DNA from: E44-bin32 sp041573795
GTDB taxonomy: Bacteria > Chloroflexota > Anaerolineae > Anaerolineales > E44-bin32
Assembly (NCBI GenBank): GCA_041573795.1
Contig: JBFFQB010000077.1
Span: 1 to 16,236 of the forward strand
Length of the DNA: 16,236 bases
Direction of reading: 5' to 3'
In this document: piece by piece, positions 1 to 6,460 of the stretch
How positions within the stretch are numbered: the stretch's first letter is position 1
Layout: each line of letters starts with the position of its first letter
Position numbers and translations under genes: made by a program
The notes under the pieces: model-generated
The model's database searches: none
Seen by the model: the letters and a program-made list of their open reading frames with translations, nothing else
Told to the model about the DNA's origin: nothing

Positions 1-407
1 AGCAGTACCCCGACCTGGTGTACGGCACCGACTACGACTTCTTCGGTGTACCGGGAGCGCAGGGACTGCAGGGTGGATCGGACTGGATGATGTCTTTCAG
101 CGATAAGCCCGCAGTTAAGGCCCTGGTGGCCTACCTGAGCAGCGTGCGCGGTGGCAAGATGTGGGCGCAGGTTGGATTCGACCTGACACCCAACACCGCC
201 GGCGCGGCAGCGTATAGCGATATCTCGCTGCTGAAGAAAGCTGCCTTGCTCGCGGGCGCGGAAGGCTTCACGCCCGACATCGGCGATACGATCCCCGGCG
301 GCTTTGGCAGCGCCGAGTGGAAGGCGATCGTCGACTTCGTCAACGGCGCGGATCTCGATGCAGCACTAGCTGAAGCAGCGGCCGTTCAGGCTGAGGCTTT
401 GGAGTAA
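1..407 (+). CDS. Extracellular sugar-binding protein of an ABC importer, C-terminal part (AglE-like)
   Basis: The 5' end lies outside the window. The reading frame is open from base 3 and ends at TAA 405-407, giving about 134 residues. It would be the extracytoplasmic solute-binding lipoprotein that delivers sugar to the permease pair encoded next. What is visible fits the C-terminal lobe of family 1 sugar-binding proteins: a GGSDWMMSFSD stretch, then KALVAYLSS, a segment reading LTPNTAGAAAYSD typical of the late 'P-N' region, a PGGFGSAEWKAIVDFVNG segment and an alanine/glutamate-rich C-terminal helix. The pattern resembles AglE-type proteins of alpha-glucoside transporters, and the adjacent AglF/AglG homologues support this. 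The ligand cannot be deduced from this fragment. The gene is followed by a strong hairpin that probably sets its expression above that of the permeases. Confidence 0.85.
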   Translation, partial: QYPDLVYGTDYDFFGVPGAQGLQGGSDWMMSFSDKPAVKALVAYLSSVRGGKMWAQVGFDLTPNTAGAAAYSDISLLKKAALLAGAEGFTPDIGDTIPGGFGSAEWKAIVDFVNGADLDAALAEAAAVQAEALE

Positions 408-418
408 GTTCGTCGTTG

Positions 419-455
419 AAACTGGGGGCGGCTCCGAACAGGAGCGCCCCCAGTT
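419..455 (+). terminator. Strong hairpin after the binding-protein gene (terminator or 3' stabiliser)
   Basis: The left arm AACTGGGGGC(g)GCTCC and right arm GGAGCGCCCCCAGTT pair along 15 bp with one bulged G, closing a GAACA loop. The only T-rich sequence after it is TTCTTTACTT, so it is a weak rho-independent terminator at best. In sugar ABC operons such hairpins between binding-protein and permease genes commonly protect the upstream message and attenuate read-through. I infer that role here because the permeases follow on the same strand only 150 bases later. Confidence 0.7.
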
Positions 456-504
456 CTTTACTTGCCAATCATCACTGGCTTTAGTAATAAGTTTGGAGCG
501 GTAC

Positions 505-517
505 GTTTCCCGGAAAC
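505..517. promoter_or_regulatory. 13-base palindrome in the leader of aglF, candidate operator
   Basis: GTTTCC-C-GGAAAC is a perfect inverted repeat around a single central C, about 95 bases upstream of the permease start and downstream of the hairpin. Sugar transport operons are often controlled by LacI-family proteins that bind short palindromes, but this one has an odd centre and matches no consensus I can name. No convincing promoter was seen beside it. The rest of the 408-607 gap holds a T7 run at 551-557 and an ATACGTAT palindrome at 569-576. Confidence 0.3.
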
Positions 518-607
518 ATCTATTGGTGGTATCGTTCGACGTAAGCAATCTTTTTTTCATATGAATCCATACGTATCATCGACAGGCTTCTCGCAGTGTG
601 AAGGAGG

Positions 608-1573
608 GTGATGATGCCGAGAAGAGTCCCTGAGATTATGAAACAGGGCCGTGCAATCCCCTGGCTCTACCTCGCCCCTGCATTGCTTCTGATGTCGTTC
701 TTCATCGTCTATCCCATGTTCAATACCGTGAGAATCAGCCTGCAGGATAAAGATGGGACGGATACAGCGGCTGCGATGTGCAGGGAAGGCCAGCCTTGCT
801 GGGGCATCTTCGAGAATTACCGCTACGCACTAACTGCGGAGCTCGATTTAAGCTCACCGGAAGCAGCCTGGTCGACCTTCTGGACCTCCTCCTACGGAAA
901 CAATATTAAATGGGTCGTGTTGATGGTGTCCGGCACCGTCGCCCTGGGGATGTTGATGGCCGTGCTCGCCGATAGGGTGCGCTATGAGCCGATCGCCAAA
1001 GCCATCATCTTCATGCCGATGGCGATCTCGTTCGTGGGCGCCGGCGTGATCTGGCGCTTCGTCTATGCATTCGGCACCTCACAGGTCCAGATCGGTTTAT
1101 TGAACGCCATTGTTGCCAGGTTCGGCTATGACCCGATCGCCTGGCTTTCCACTCCGCAGTTGAACACGTTAATGCTGATCATTGTCGGGATCTGGATCTG
1201 GACCGGCTTCAGCATGACGATCCTGGCGGCGGCCCTGCGCGGTGTCCCTGAGGAACTGCTCGAAGCGGCGCGCATGGACGGGGCTAACGAGTTCCGAGTC
1301 TTCCGGCAGATCACCGTGCCGTTAATCATGCCCACGATCATCGTCGTTGTCACGACTATGGTGATCAACGTGTTGAAACTCTTCGACCTGGTCTACGTGA
1401 TGACCGGCGGCAACTTTGGCACGGACGTGATCGCCAACCGCATGTACACCGAAATGTATGTCAATTTCAACCCCGGGCGCGGCACGGCCGTGGCGGTGGT
1501 GCTGATCGTGCTGATCATACCCTTCATCTACGTCAACATTCGCCGCTTCCTCGAACAGGAGGCGTTGCGATGA
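608..1573 (+). CDS. aglF: Alpha-glucoside ABC transporter permease AglF
   Basis: Membrane subunit of a CUT1-type sugar importer, pairing with AglG. The sequence matches the AglF subfamily along most of its length: GNNIKWVV before TM2, AKAIIFMPMAISFVGAGVIW, QIGLLNAI, a P-AWL segment, LRGVPEELLEAARMDGAN and the C-terminal IRRFLE. The EAA loop that docks to the ATPase is at residues 219-230 (EAARMDGANEFR), and about six membrane spans are visible. The frame opens at GTG 608, but AAGGAGG at 601-607 is best spaced for the ATG at 614 (6 nt), so translation probably begins at 611 or 614. The stop overlaps the aglG start (ATGA), implying translational coupling. An odd detail is a Cys pair in the loop after TM1 (C58 and C64), mirrored by extra cysteines in AglG. 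The AglF family call is firm; substrate specificity is inferred. Confidence 0.92.
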   Translation: MMMPRRVPEIMKQGRAIPWLYLAPALLLMSFFIVYPMFNTVRISLQDKDGTDTAAAMCREGQPCWGIFENYRYALTAELDLSSPEAAWSTFWTSSYGNNIKWVVLMVSGTVALGMLMAVLADRVRYEPIAKAIIFMPMAISFVGAGVIWRFVYAFGTSQVQIGLLNAIVARFGYDPIAWLSTPQLNTLMLIIVGIWIWTGFSMTILAAALRGVPEELLEAARMDGANEFRVFRQITVPLIMPTIIVVVTTMVINVLKLFDLVYVMTGGNFGTDVIANRMYTEMYVNFNPGRGTAVAVVLIVLIIPFIYVNIRRFLEQEALR

Positions 1574-2754
1574 GCAGGGATAAGATCCGTAGAATCCTCG
1601 GGAAGATTCCGCTTCACGTTGTGATTATCGGGCTTTGCCTGGCTTGGTTGATCCCGACCGTCGGGTTGCTGGTAACCTCAGTCAGGCCCTTCCAGGACGT
1701 CAACGATTCTGGTTGGTGGACCGCGTTCGGCGCACCGAAGGGGACCGAACCCTATGAGCAGTTCTGTGCCTCCTGCCATGGCGTGGATGGTACCGAACTC
1801 GCGGATGCCGATCTAACCGATCCCGACATAGTCGGACAATTCCCGCGATCGCTGCAGCTGCTGGCGATGCTGCGCCGGGACATCAACGGCCAGCCACATA
1901 TGCAGGATGTTCCAATACCTGAAGCACAGGACGCTGCCGATATCGCCGTTTATCTGAAGCGCATCTCCGGCATCAACGCCCCACCACGTTTCACGGTTGA
2001 CAACTATATCGACGCAATCGTTGGCTATCGAGCCACCGGCACCTATCGTGAGGCCTGCGCAGCTGGAGAGCAAGCGCTCGATTTGAACTGTAACCTCACG
2101 GATCTACTGAACCCCCGTGGGATGGGCCGAGCATTCCTGAACTCCTTGATCGTCACATTGCCGGCGACGGTCCTGCCGATCCTGATTGCCGCTTTTGCTG
2201 GATACGCCTTTTCGTGGCTGGATTTCAAGGGACGGCAGGTGATGTTTGCCATCCTGGTGGGTTTACAGGTCGTACCACTGCAGATGACGCTGATCCCCAT
2301 CTCGCGCATCTATGCTGCATTGGGGCTGAACGGTCAGTTCCTCGGGGTTTGGCTCTTCCACACTGGATTCGGCCTGCCCTATGCCATCTACCTGATGCGC
2401 AACTTCCTGGGTGGCCTCCCGAGCGAACTTTTCGAAGCGGCATATCTTGATGGAGCCAATCACTGGATGGCATTTCGCCGCCTGGCCTTACCGCTTGCCA
2501 TGCCGGCGGTGGCAGCGCTGGCGATCTTCCAGTTTCTTTGGGTTTGGAACGACCTGCTGGTGGCACTGGTATTCCTTGGCGGGACGAACCCGGTCCTGAC
2601 CTATCAGATCAGCAATATGGTCACCTCGCTCGGTTCGGGCTGGCAGCTGCTCACCGCAGCCGCCTTCATTTCGATGGCGCTGCCGATCGTGGTCTTCTTC
2701 GCCTTCCAGCGTTACTTTGTCCGGGGTTTGCTCGCCGGGTCGGTCAAGGGTTAA
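1570..2754 (+). CDS. aglG: Alpha-glucoside ABC transporter permease AglG carrying a cytochrome c domain
   Basis: Second membrane subunit of the importer. Residues from about 188 onward are diagnostic for AglG: VTLPATVLPILIAAFAGYAF, QVVPLQMTLIPI, HTGFGLPYAIYLMRNF, the EAA loop at 289-300 (EAAYLDGANHWM), FQFLWVWNDLLVALVFLGG and the terminal YFVRGLLAGSVKG. TM1 is at about 16-36. AglG proteins usually carry a loop insertion after TM1, but here residues 57-135 read as a class I cytochrome c: CASCH at 66-70, GQPHM with M111 as likely distal ligand, and a C-terminal helix DAADIAVYLKRISG. This lies on the outer face, the side where c-type haem is attached. C163 and C174 follow before TM2. AGGAGG seven bases upstream supports the ATG. 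The permease identity is very secure; haem binding is inferred from the motif set. Confidence 0.95.
   Translation: MSRDKIRRILGKIPLHVVIIGLCLAWLIPTVGLLVTSVRPFQDVNDSGWWTAFGAPKGTEPYEQFCASCHGVDGTELADADLTDPDIVGQFPRSLQLLAMLRRDINGQPHMQDVPIPEAQDAADIAVYLKRISGINAPPRFTVDNYIDAIVGYRATGTYREACAAGEQALDLNCNLTDLLNPRGMGRAFLNSLIVTLPATVLPILIAAFAGYAFSWLDFKGRQVMFAILVGLQVVPLQMTLIPISRIYAALGLNGQFLGVWLFHTGFGLPYAIYLMRNFLGGLPSELFEAAYLDGANHWMAFRRLALPLAMPAVAALAIFQFLWVWNDLLVALVFLGGTNPVLTYQISNMVTSLGSGWQLLTAAAFISMALPIVVFFAFQRYFVRGLLAGSVKG
1738..1974 (+). other. Cytochrome c domain embedded in AglG
   Basis: This sub-region of aglG encodes residues 57-135. It begins with an N-terminal helix typical of small cytochromes (EPYEQFCASCHGVDG), with C66 and C69 for thioether bonds and H70 as proximal ligand. 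The middle carries the basic LLAMLRRDINGQP segment, then M111 followed by PIPEAQDAADIAVYLKRI, which resembles the 'G..M....L...d..dia.YL' end of class I cytochromes. All expected ligands are present, so it does not look degenerate. Its position directly after a signal-anchor-like TM1 suits export and haem attachment by cytochrome c maturation proteins. Confidence 0.8.
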
Positions 2755-2781
2755 CGACAACCCGGTTGGAATATTGTCCAT

Positions 2782-2821
2782 GTTCCGTCAGATCCGTCCC
2801 CTGGGGCCGGTTTGACGGAAC
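2782..2821. repeat. Long imperfect palindrome between aglG and the glycosidase gene
   Basis: The outer arms GTTCCGTCA and TGACGGAAC are perfect 9-mers. Inside them lies CCG-t-CCCC-t-GGGG-c-CGG, which is also symmetric, so most of the 40 bases can fold. It follows the aglG stop by 27 bases. It could terminate the permease transcript, but no T-run follows (CTTTAG only), or act as an operator. TTGACG within the right arm (2812-2817) resembles a -35 box and TATGAG at 2837-2842 could be a poor -10 at 19-base spacing, so a promoter for the glycosidase overlapping the palindrome is possible but unproven. Confidence 0.5.
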
Positions 2822-2886
2822 TTTAGCATTCATCATTATGAGAGTATGGGTATGGCTCGCCGCATCGACTCTCTCGAAGGGAGAAT

Positions 2887-4644
2887 TTGCTGTTGATCGA
2901 AGGAGTACGCTCCCCTTTCCTGCGCACGCTGCGTGATCGCATCGACATTACGAAGGTGCCGTTCAGCAGCCGTGGTTCCAGGTTGCTGATTTATCGCCAG
3001 CAAGAGGCAGATGCGCTGTGCGTGAAATTTGCGGAGCGCTTGATGACACTTGAGACGGATCTTGAAGCGCATCGGCATAGACCTCCATATATTGATGATC
3101 TCATGCTGTTGGATGAAAAAGGGGCGCCGCTTTCCTTCAAACTAACGACCTATCCCCACGCCCTCTTCTTTGAGACGTCCATAGGGGTATTTAAACTCAT
3201 CTTGGTTGCGTCTGAAAGCATCATGATCGCGGTGCCAGATGGACGAACAGCGGGGATCCGTATGAGGGTAGATGGACGATACGACACCATCAAAATCCTG
3301 CATGTACATACCCATGGAGGATGGGTAAAGCAGGAGTGTCGGCCGGGGGAAGGTGAGACCGTGCACGAGTACATCATCAGAGCTGGAGAGAGTATAGCGC
3401 TGACGATCACTCCTGGGCGTCCCGGGGAGGTGACCGATGACCCGCCCGAGGCGTTCTCCCCAGCCTTGTCCAGGACTGAGCGAGTCTGGGATGAATGGTT
3501 TGCGCGCGTGCCGGCCATCGCCGGCACCTACCGGGAGCAGTACTACTATGCCTGGTGGGTACTGGCCAACAACTTTGTTTCACCCCTGGGAAATCTGAAG
3601 TATGAGGGCTTGATGCCTTCCAAGCACCAGTACATCGGCGTCTGGAATTGGGATTCAGCCTTCCATGCCATTGCGCTGCGGCATGCCGACCCCGGATTGG
3701 CCAGGGATCAGATCCGCATTATGCTCGAAGCACAGTTGCCGGATGGAATGATCCCGGATGTCGTTTTCGATGAGGGGGTGGTGGATGAAATCGACCATCC
3801 CTTCAAAGCGCGTGTGACCAAGCCGCCTGTCCTGGCCTGGGCGGCCTTGAAGATCCATGAGATCGAACCGGACCTGCCGTTCCTGCGGGAGATTTATCCT
3901 GGTCTTGTGCGGTGGAACCGGTGGTGGTTCGATGAACGCCGCAGCATGCTCGAGAACCTCGCAGCCTACCACCATCCCTACTCATCGGGCCTGGACGACA
4001 GCCCTTTGTGGGATCATGGTTTCCCGGTGGTATCCCCGGACTTGAACACCTATCTCGCGATACAGATGGAATCGCTGGGTGTGATGGCAGACTATCTGGA
4101 CCTCGCAAAGGAGGCCGAGTTTTGGCGCCATCGAGCGCATGCCACAGTACAGCGTATGCTGGAAGTGCTGTATGAAGAAAATCTTGGATGGTTCCAGGCT
4201 TTGTCTGGCGGGAAGCCGATTGTGGAGCTCACGCCGTTTAACCTCCTTCCGCTGTGGACTGGCACACTTCCCTCTGAGGCTGAGAAGCGGCTTATTGACC
4301 ACCTCATCAAACCCGAACTCTTCTGGGGGGACTTTCCTCTCGCTACGGTTGCGCGCAATCACGCCAGCTACCAGCCATCGACCATGTGGCGAGGCCCTGT
4401 CTGGTTGAACATTAACTATATGTTCGTCGAAGCGCTAGCGCGCACTGCACATAGAGATCTGGCGGTACGGCTGCGCTCACAGACGATCGATATGGTCAAC
4501 GACCAGGATGGAATCTTCGAGTATTACAATGCCGATTCGGGCAGTGCTCCCGCCAGCGCAGCCCCGATGTTTGGCTGGAGCGCGGCGTTGTTTATCGACC
4601 TGCTCATCCAACAATCCAGAAAGTCTATCCAGTCATCTATTTAG
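2887..4644 (+). CDS. GH63-like (alpha/alpha)6-barrel glycosidase
   Basis: Probable cytoplasmic glycoside hydrolase acting on the sugar brought in by the adjacent importer. The N-terminal ~190 residues look like a beta-sandwich. The catalytic barrel begins near YYYAWWVLANNF and shows the GH63/trehalase-type signature series: WNWDSAFHAIAL (D256), AQLPDGMIPD, YSSGLDDSPLWD (D370/D371, expected general acid region), QPSTMWRGPVWLN and FEYYNADSG (E545, expected base region), ending in GWSAALFIDLL. This pattern is shared by GH63 alpha-glucosidases, mannosylglycerate/glucosylglycerate hydrolases and related debranching-like enzymes; I cannot separate these by eye. There is no signal peptide. The frame opens at TTG 2887, but AAGGGAGA at 2877-2884 is only 2 bases away, so TTG 2893 (spacing 8) is the likelier start; there is no in-frame ATG upstream. 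It ends 6 bases from the convergent gene. Confidence 0.85.
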   Translation: MLLIEGVRSPFLRTLRDRIDITKVPFSSRGSRLLIYRQQEADALCVKFAERLMTLETDLEAHRHRPPYIDDLMLLDEKGAPLSFKLTTYPHALFFETSIGVFKLILVASESIMIAVPDGRTAGIRMRVDGRYDTIKILHVHTHGGWVKQECRPGEGETVHEYIIRAGESIALTITPGRPGEVTDDPPEAFSPALSRTERVWDEWFARVPAIAGTYREQYYYAWWVLANNFVSPLGNLKYEGLMPSKHQYIGVWNWDSAFHAIALRHADPGLARDQIRIMLEAQLPDGMIPDVVFDEGVVDEIDHPFKARVTKPPVLAWAALKIHEIEPDLPFLREIYPGLVRWNRWWFDERRSMLENLAAYHHPYSSGLDDSPLWDHGFPVVSPDLNTYLAIQMESLGVMADYLDLAKEAEFWRHRAHATVQRMLEVLYEENLGWFQALSGGKPIVELTPFNLLPLWTGTLPSEAEKRLIDHLIKPELFWGDFPLATVARNHASYQPSTMWRGPVWLNINYMFVEALARTAHRDLAVRLRSQTIDMVNDQDGIFEYYNADSGSAPASAAPMFGWSAALFIDLLIQQSRKSIQSSI

Positions 4645-4650
4645 TGGTGG

Positions 4651-5835
4651 TCAAGGGGTGGGGGAAGGTCCGGGCGTGACCGTGGCCAGGTAATCACCCT
4701 GCAACCAACCTTCACGCGTTTCTCCCAGTGGTGTTATGTAGCGCACCTGCCACCAGGTCGAATCTTCGATTACTACGGGTCCACCCAGGATGAGCATGTC
4801 GCTGCCCTCGTTTACAAAACCAACATGTGCGGCGGCCGGGTCAGGGGTGATGCGCACAACGGCTCCAGTGCCGCCTGTTTGGCTGACGAGCGCAGGGTAG
4901 GGGGTTGCCGTGGCCGTCGGCGAAGCCGAGGGCGTGACTGTGGCTGTCGGCGTGATGGTCGGGGTTGGGGTGATGGTGGGGGTGAGGGTGATGGTTGCTG
5001 TCGCCGTGACCGTAGGGGTTTGGGTCGCAGTTGCGGTTGGTGTTGGCAGGGCGGCGAGGACGGAGGCGCCCAGGCTCGTTGCGCCAAGCACGGCCAATAG
5101 TCCGAGGAGTACGACGGCGGCGGCCAACGAATAGGACGCACCCGTAAGCGGTCGGAAGCCCAGTGCGGCCAGCGTGCTGGCAGAGACGACGATGGTCCAG
5201 GCCAAGTGGAGCCCGAATGTGAGCAGAGCCCCTTGCCACAGCTCGGGATCGGCCTGGATTAATCCAACTGCGCCGACGGCTAATGGAAGGAAGAGCTCAT
5301 AGGCGATCGCCGCGCTGGGGAGCGGTGCGATGCGTTCTTGGCGGGATAGCTGAACGGTGATTAGCACGGCGGCGACCATCACGACGCCAAAATCAATCAG
5401 GTTGAGCTTAAGATGGCCTTGGGCCAGCAGGTAAGCAGGTTGGTCGCCGAGGGGCAAGCCTCCGATAAGGCCAGCCACGGTGCCCAGGATCAAACAGGCG
5501 ATAGCAAAGCTGGCGAGCATGCGCAGGAAGAAGCGCGGAGAGCCGGAGACCGAGGAAAGTGCGATTCCTAGTACAGGTGCCAGGCGTGGTGCCAGGAGAG
5601 CGCCGACTACCAGAAGCGCACGCTGATCGAAGCGGAATCCAACGCCAAAGGCAATGCCGGCAAATAATGCCAGGATGAAGAATTCGAATCCAGGCGAGAC
5701 CAGTTTCGCCAAGCCCTCCAGGAAGGCCTCGCGCTCATCGGCGCGCAGCTGCGTGAGCATACGCCGGGCTCGCCGCCGTCTGGCCCGGGTGTGCTGCTCT
5801 AGGGGATCAAACGCTTCGCTGGGTTCTAGGCTCAT
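4651..5835 (-). CDS. DUF389 membrane protein with Thr/Pro-rich linker and C-terminal SH3-like domain
   Basis: This is an integral membrane protein of unknown function. A basic N-terminus (residues 16-32) precedes several hydrophobic spans. The stretch LLVVGALLAPRLAPVLGIAL (75-94) is the hallmark of DUF389 (TIGR00341-like), followed by spans to about residue 260. Residues 264-313 form a low-complexity linker of TPT/TAT/TIT repeats, probably extended and extracytoplasmic. Residues 320-386 resemble a bacterial SH3b domain (VVRITPDPAA, ILGGPVVIEDSTWWQVRY, EGWLQGDYL), a fold that often binds cell-wall glycans or peptides. The C-terminus is again TP-rich. The start ATG overlaps the TGA of the upstream HAD gene, with no clear ribosome site, so translation is likely coupled. 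The fusion of a DUF389 core to an outside SH3 domain is less usual than the core alone. The biochemical role is unknown. Confidence 0.82.
   Translation of the reverse strand: MSLEPSEAFDPLEQHTRARRRRARRMLTQLRADEREAFLEGLAKLVSPGFEFFILALFAGIAFGVGFRFDQRALLVVGALLAPRLAPVLGIALSSVSGSPRFFLRMLASFAIACLILGTVAGLIGGLPLGDQPAYLLAQGHLKLNLIDFGVVMVAAVLITVQLSRQERIAPLPSAAIAYELFLPLAVGAVGLIQADPELWQGALLTFGLHLAWTIVVSASTLAALGFRPLTGASYSLAAAVVLLGLLAVLGATSLGASVLAALPTPTATATQTPTVTATATITLTPTITPTPTITPTATVTPSASPTATATPYPALVSQTGGTGAVVRITPDPAAAHVGFVNEGSDMLILGGPVVIEDSTWWQVRYITPLGETREGWLQGDYLATVTPGPSPTP
4961..4988 (+). other. G-quadruplex-type motif in the linker-coding DNA
   Basis: On the plus strand four G-runs occur close together: GGGG-TT-GGGG-TGATGGT-GGGGG-TGA-GGG. 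All loops are 7 bases or shorter, meeting the usual G3+N1-7 pattern. The gene here is read from the minus strand, so the G-rich strand is the template strand. It arises from the codons of the Thr/Pro repeat linker and may simply be a by-product of that. Confidence 0.5.
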
Positions 5836-6302
5836 TGGCGTAAAGTCGCTACGAGGCGCACCGGGTGCTCGAGCAGTTCCAATGCGCTGAAGATATCCGT
5901 CGCCATGATGTCTGCGCTCTGCAGTGCTCCAAGAGACAATCCTTCTTGAGAGAGCAGGGCGATACCGATCGCCGCTTCTCGCAGCATACCGGCGTCGTTA
6001 TTCCCCTGCCCTAGCGCCACGACAGTCTCGGAGCCGAGTTCAATCACGTACTCCGCTTTCGCTCGCGACTCATCTCCTTTTGCGATACGTACGGCCTTCA
6101 GACCTAATTGCTCATCGATGGCATCCTGCCTGCCGAGCGTGTCGGCTGTCAGCAGGTGCAGCTGCAAACGGTCACCCAGAGCAAGCAGCGCTGAGGATAC
6201 GCCGGGGATCAAGTGGCCATCCTGCGCCAACGTTCCGTTGACATCAGAGACCAGGTGCTGCAACTGGATGGTCCCGAGACCGGGGATGTTCAGCTCGATC
6301 AA
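5832..6302 (-). CDS. Small HAD-superfamily protein, soluble P-type ATPase-like (COG4087 type)
   Basis: A cytosolic HAD-fold protein, likely a phosphatase or phosphotransferase of unknown substrate. Numbered from TTG 6302 (156 residues): motif I VSDVNGTLAQDG with nucleophile D20; motif II LLTADT with T52; basic residues K75 and K82 for motif III; motif IV ALGQGNNDAGML (98-106). The closing RLVATLR is also family-typical. The DxN form of motif I matches my memory of COG4087 proteins, so N22 is not read as decay. The frame extends to TTG 6395 (187 residues), but the family normally begins at about 'MIEIDIPGFG', equivalent to LIELNIPGLG here. TTG 6302 has AGGAGG five bases upstream and a good promoter just before it. 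ATG 6365 is a further alternative. The stop overlaps the DUF389 start, so the two proteins are probably made together. Confidence 0.8.
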   Translation of the reverse strand: MIELNIPGLGTIQLQHLVSDVNGTLAQDGHLIPGVSSALLALGDRLQLHLLTADTLGRQDAIDEQLGLKAVRIAKGDESRAKAEYVIELGSETVVALGQGNNDAGMLREAAIGIALLSQEGLSLGALQSADIMATDIFSALELLEHPVRLVATLRQ

Positions 6303-6327
6303 ACTGCCCTCCTCAGGGACGAGTGCG

Positions 6328-6356
6328 ATTATAGCATCGCGCCAAGAGGGGGACAA
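6328..6356 (-). promoter_or_regulatory. Predicted sigma70-like promoter for the HAD-DUF389 pair
   Basis: Read on the minus strand, TTGTCC (6356-6351), a 17-base spacer and a perfect TATAAT (6333-6328) are followed by AGGAGG and the TTG start at 6302. The implied leader is about 20 bases. The alignment of box spacing, ribosome site and family start is mutually supportive. It indicates that the pair can be transcribed independently of the kinase-regulator genes upstream. Confidence 0.62.
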
Positions 6357-6392
6357 AAAATCCATTGACAGGCTGACCCTGGGTTGCAGAAG

Positions 6393-6410
6393 CAATCAGA
6401 TCCCTGATTG
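6393..6410. repeat. Short hairpin downstream of the PP2C regulator gene
   Basis: CAATCAG and CTGATTG form a perfect 7-bp inverted repeat with a 4-base loop, lying 51 bases beyond the stop of the REC-PP2C gene. No T-tract follows on the minus strand (CTTCTGC), so it is not a canonical terminator. It could be a weak transcript end or a protein site ahead of the HAD promoter. The remainder of 6411-6460 shows nothing I can name. Confidence 0.35.
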
Positions 6411-6460
6411 GGGTACTGGCGCGCTGGCAAGGTGGGCCGATGGTATTTAATCTACCCAGT

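Noticed and set aside
549..558. T7 run upstream of aglF as a rho-independent terminator
   Set aside because: No stable stem immediately precedes it; only a 3-bp CGT/ACG pairing was found.
2538..2936. 132-residue plus-strand frame spanning the end of aglG and the gap to the glycosidase
   Set aside because: It overlaps the highly conserved AglG C-terminus, and its tail crosses the palindrome without any ribosome site or motif.
4825..5239. Glycine/valine- or proline/histidine-rich open frames around the Thr/Pro linker
   Set aside because: They are other-frame translations of the low-complexity linker DNA; none has a recognisable domain or ribosome site.
6237..6248. HAD motif I with Asn in place of the second Asp, taken as an inactive enzyme
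   Set aside because: The DxNGT form is what I recall as normal for COG4087 soluble P-type ATPase-like proteins, and the other motifs are present.
6303..6395. Longest HAD frame beginning at TTG 6395 (187 residues), or at ATG 6365
   Set aside because: The N-terminal 31 codons contain a promoter (TATAAT) and a ribosome site, do not resemble the family N-terminus, and TTG 6395 sits inside a hairpin arm.
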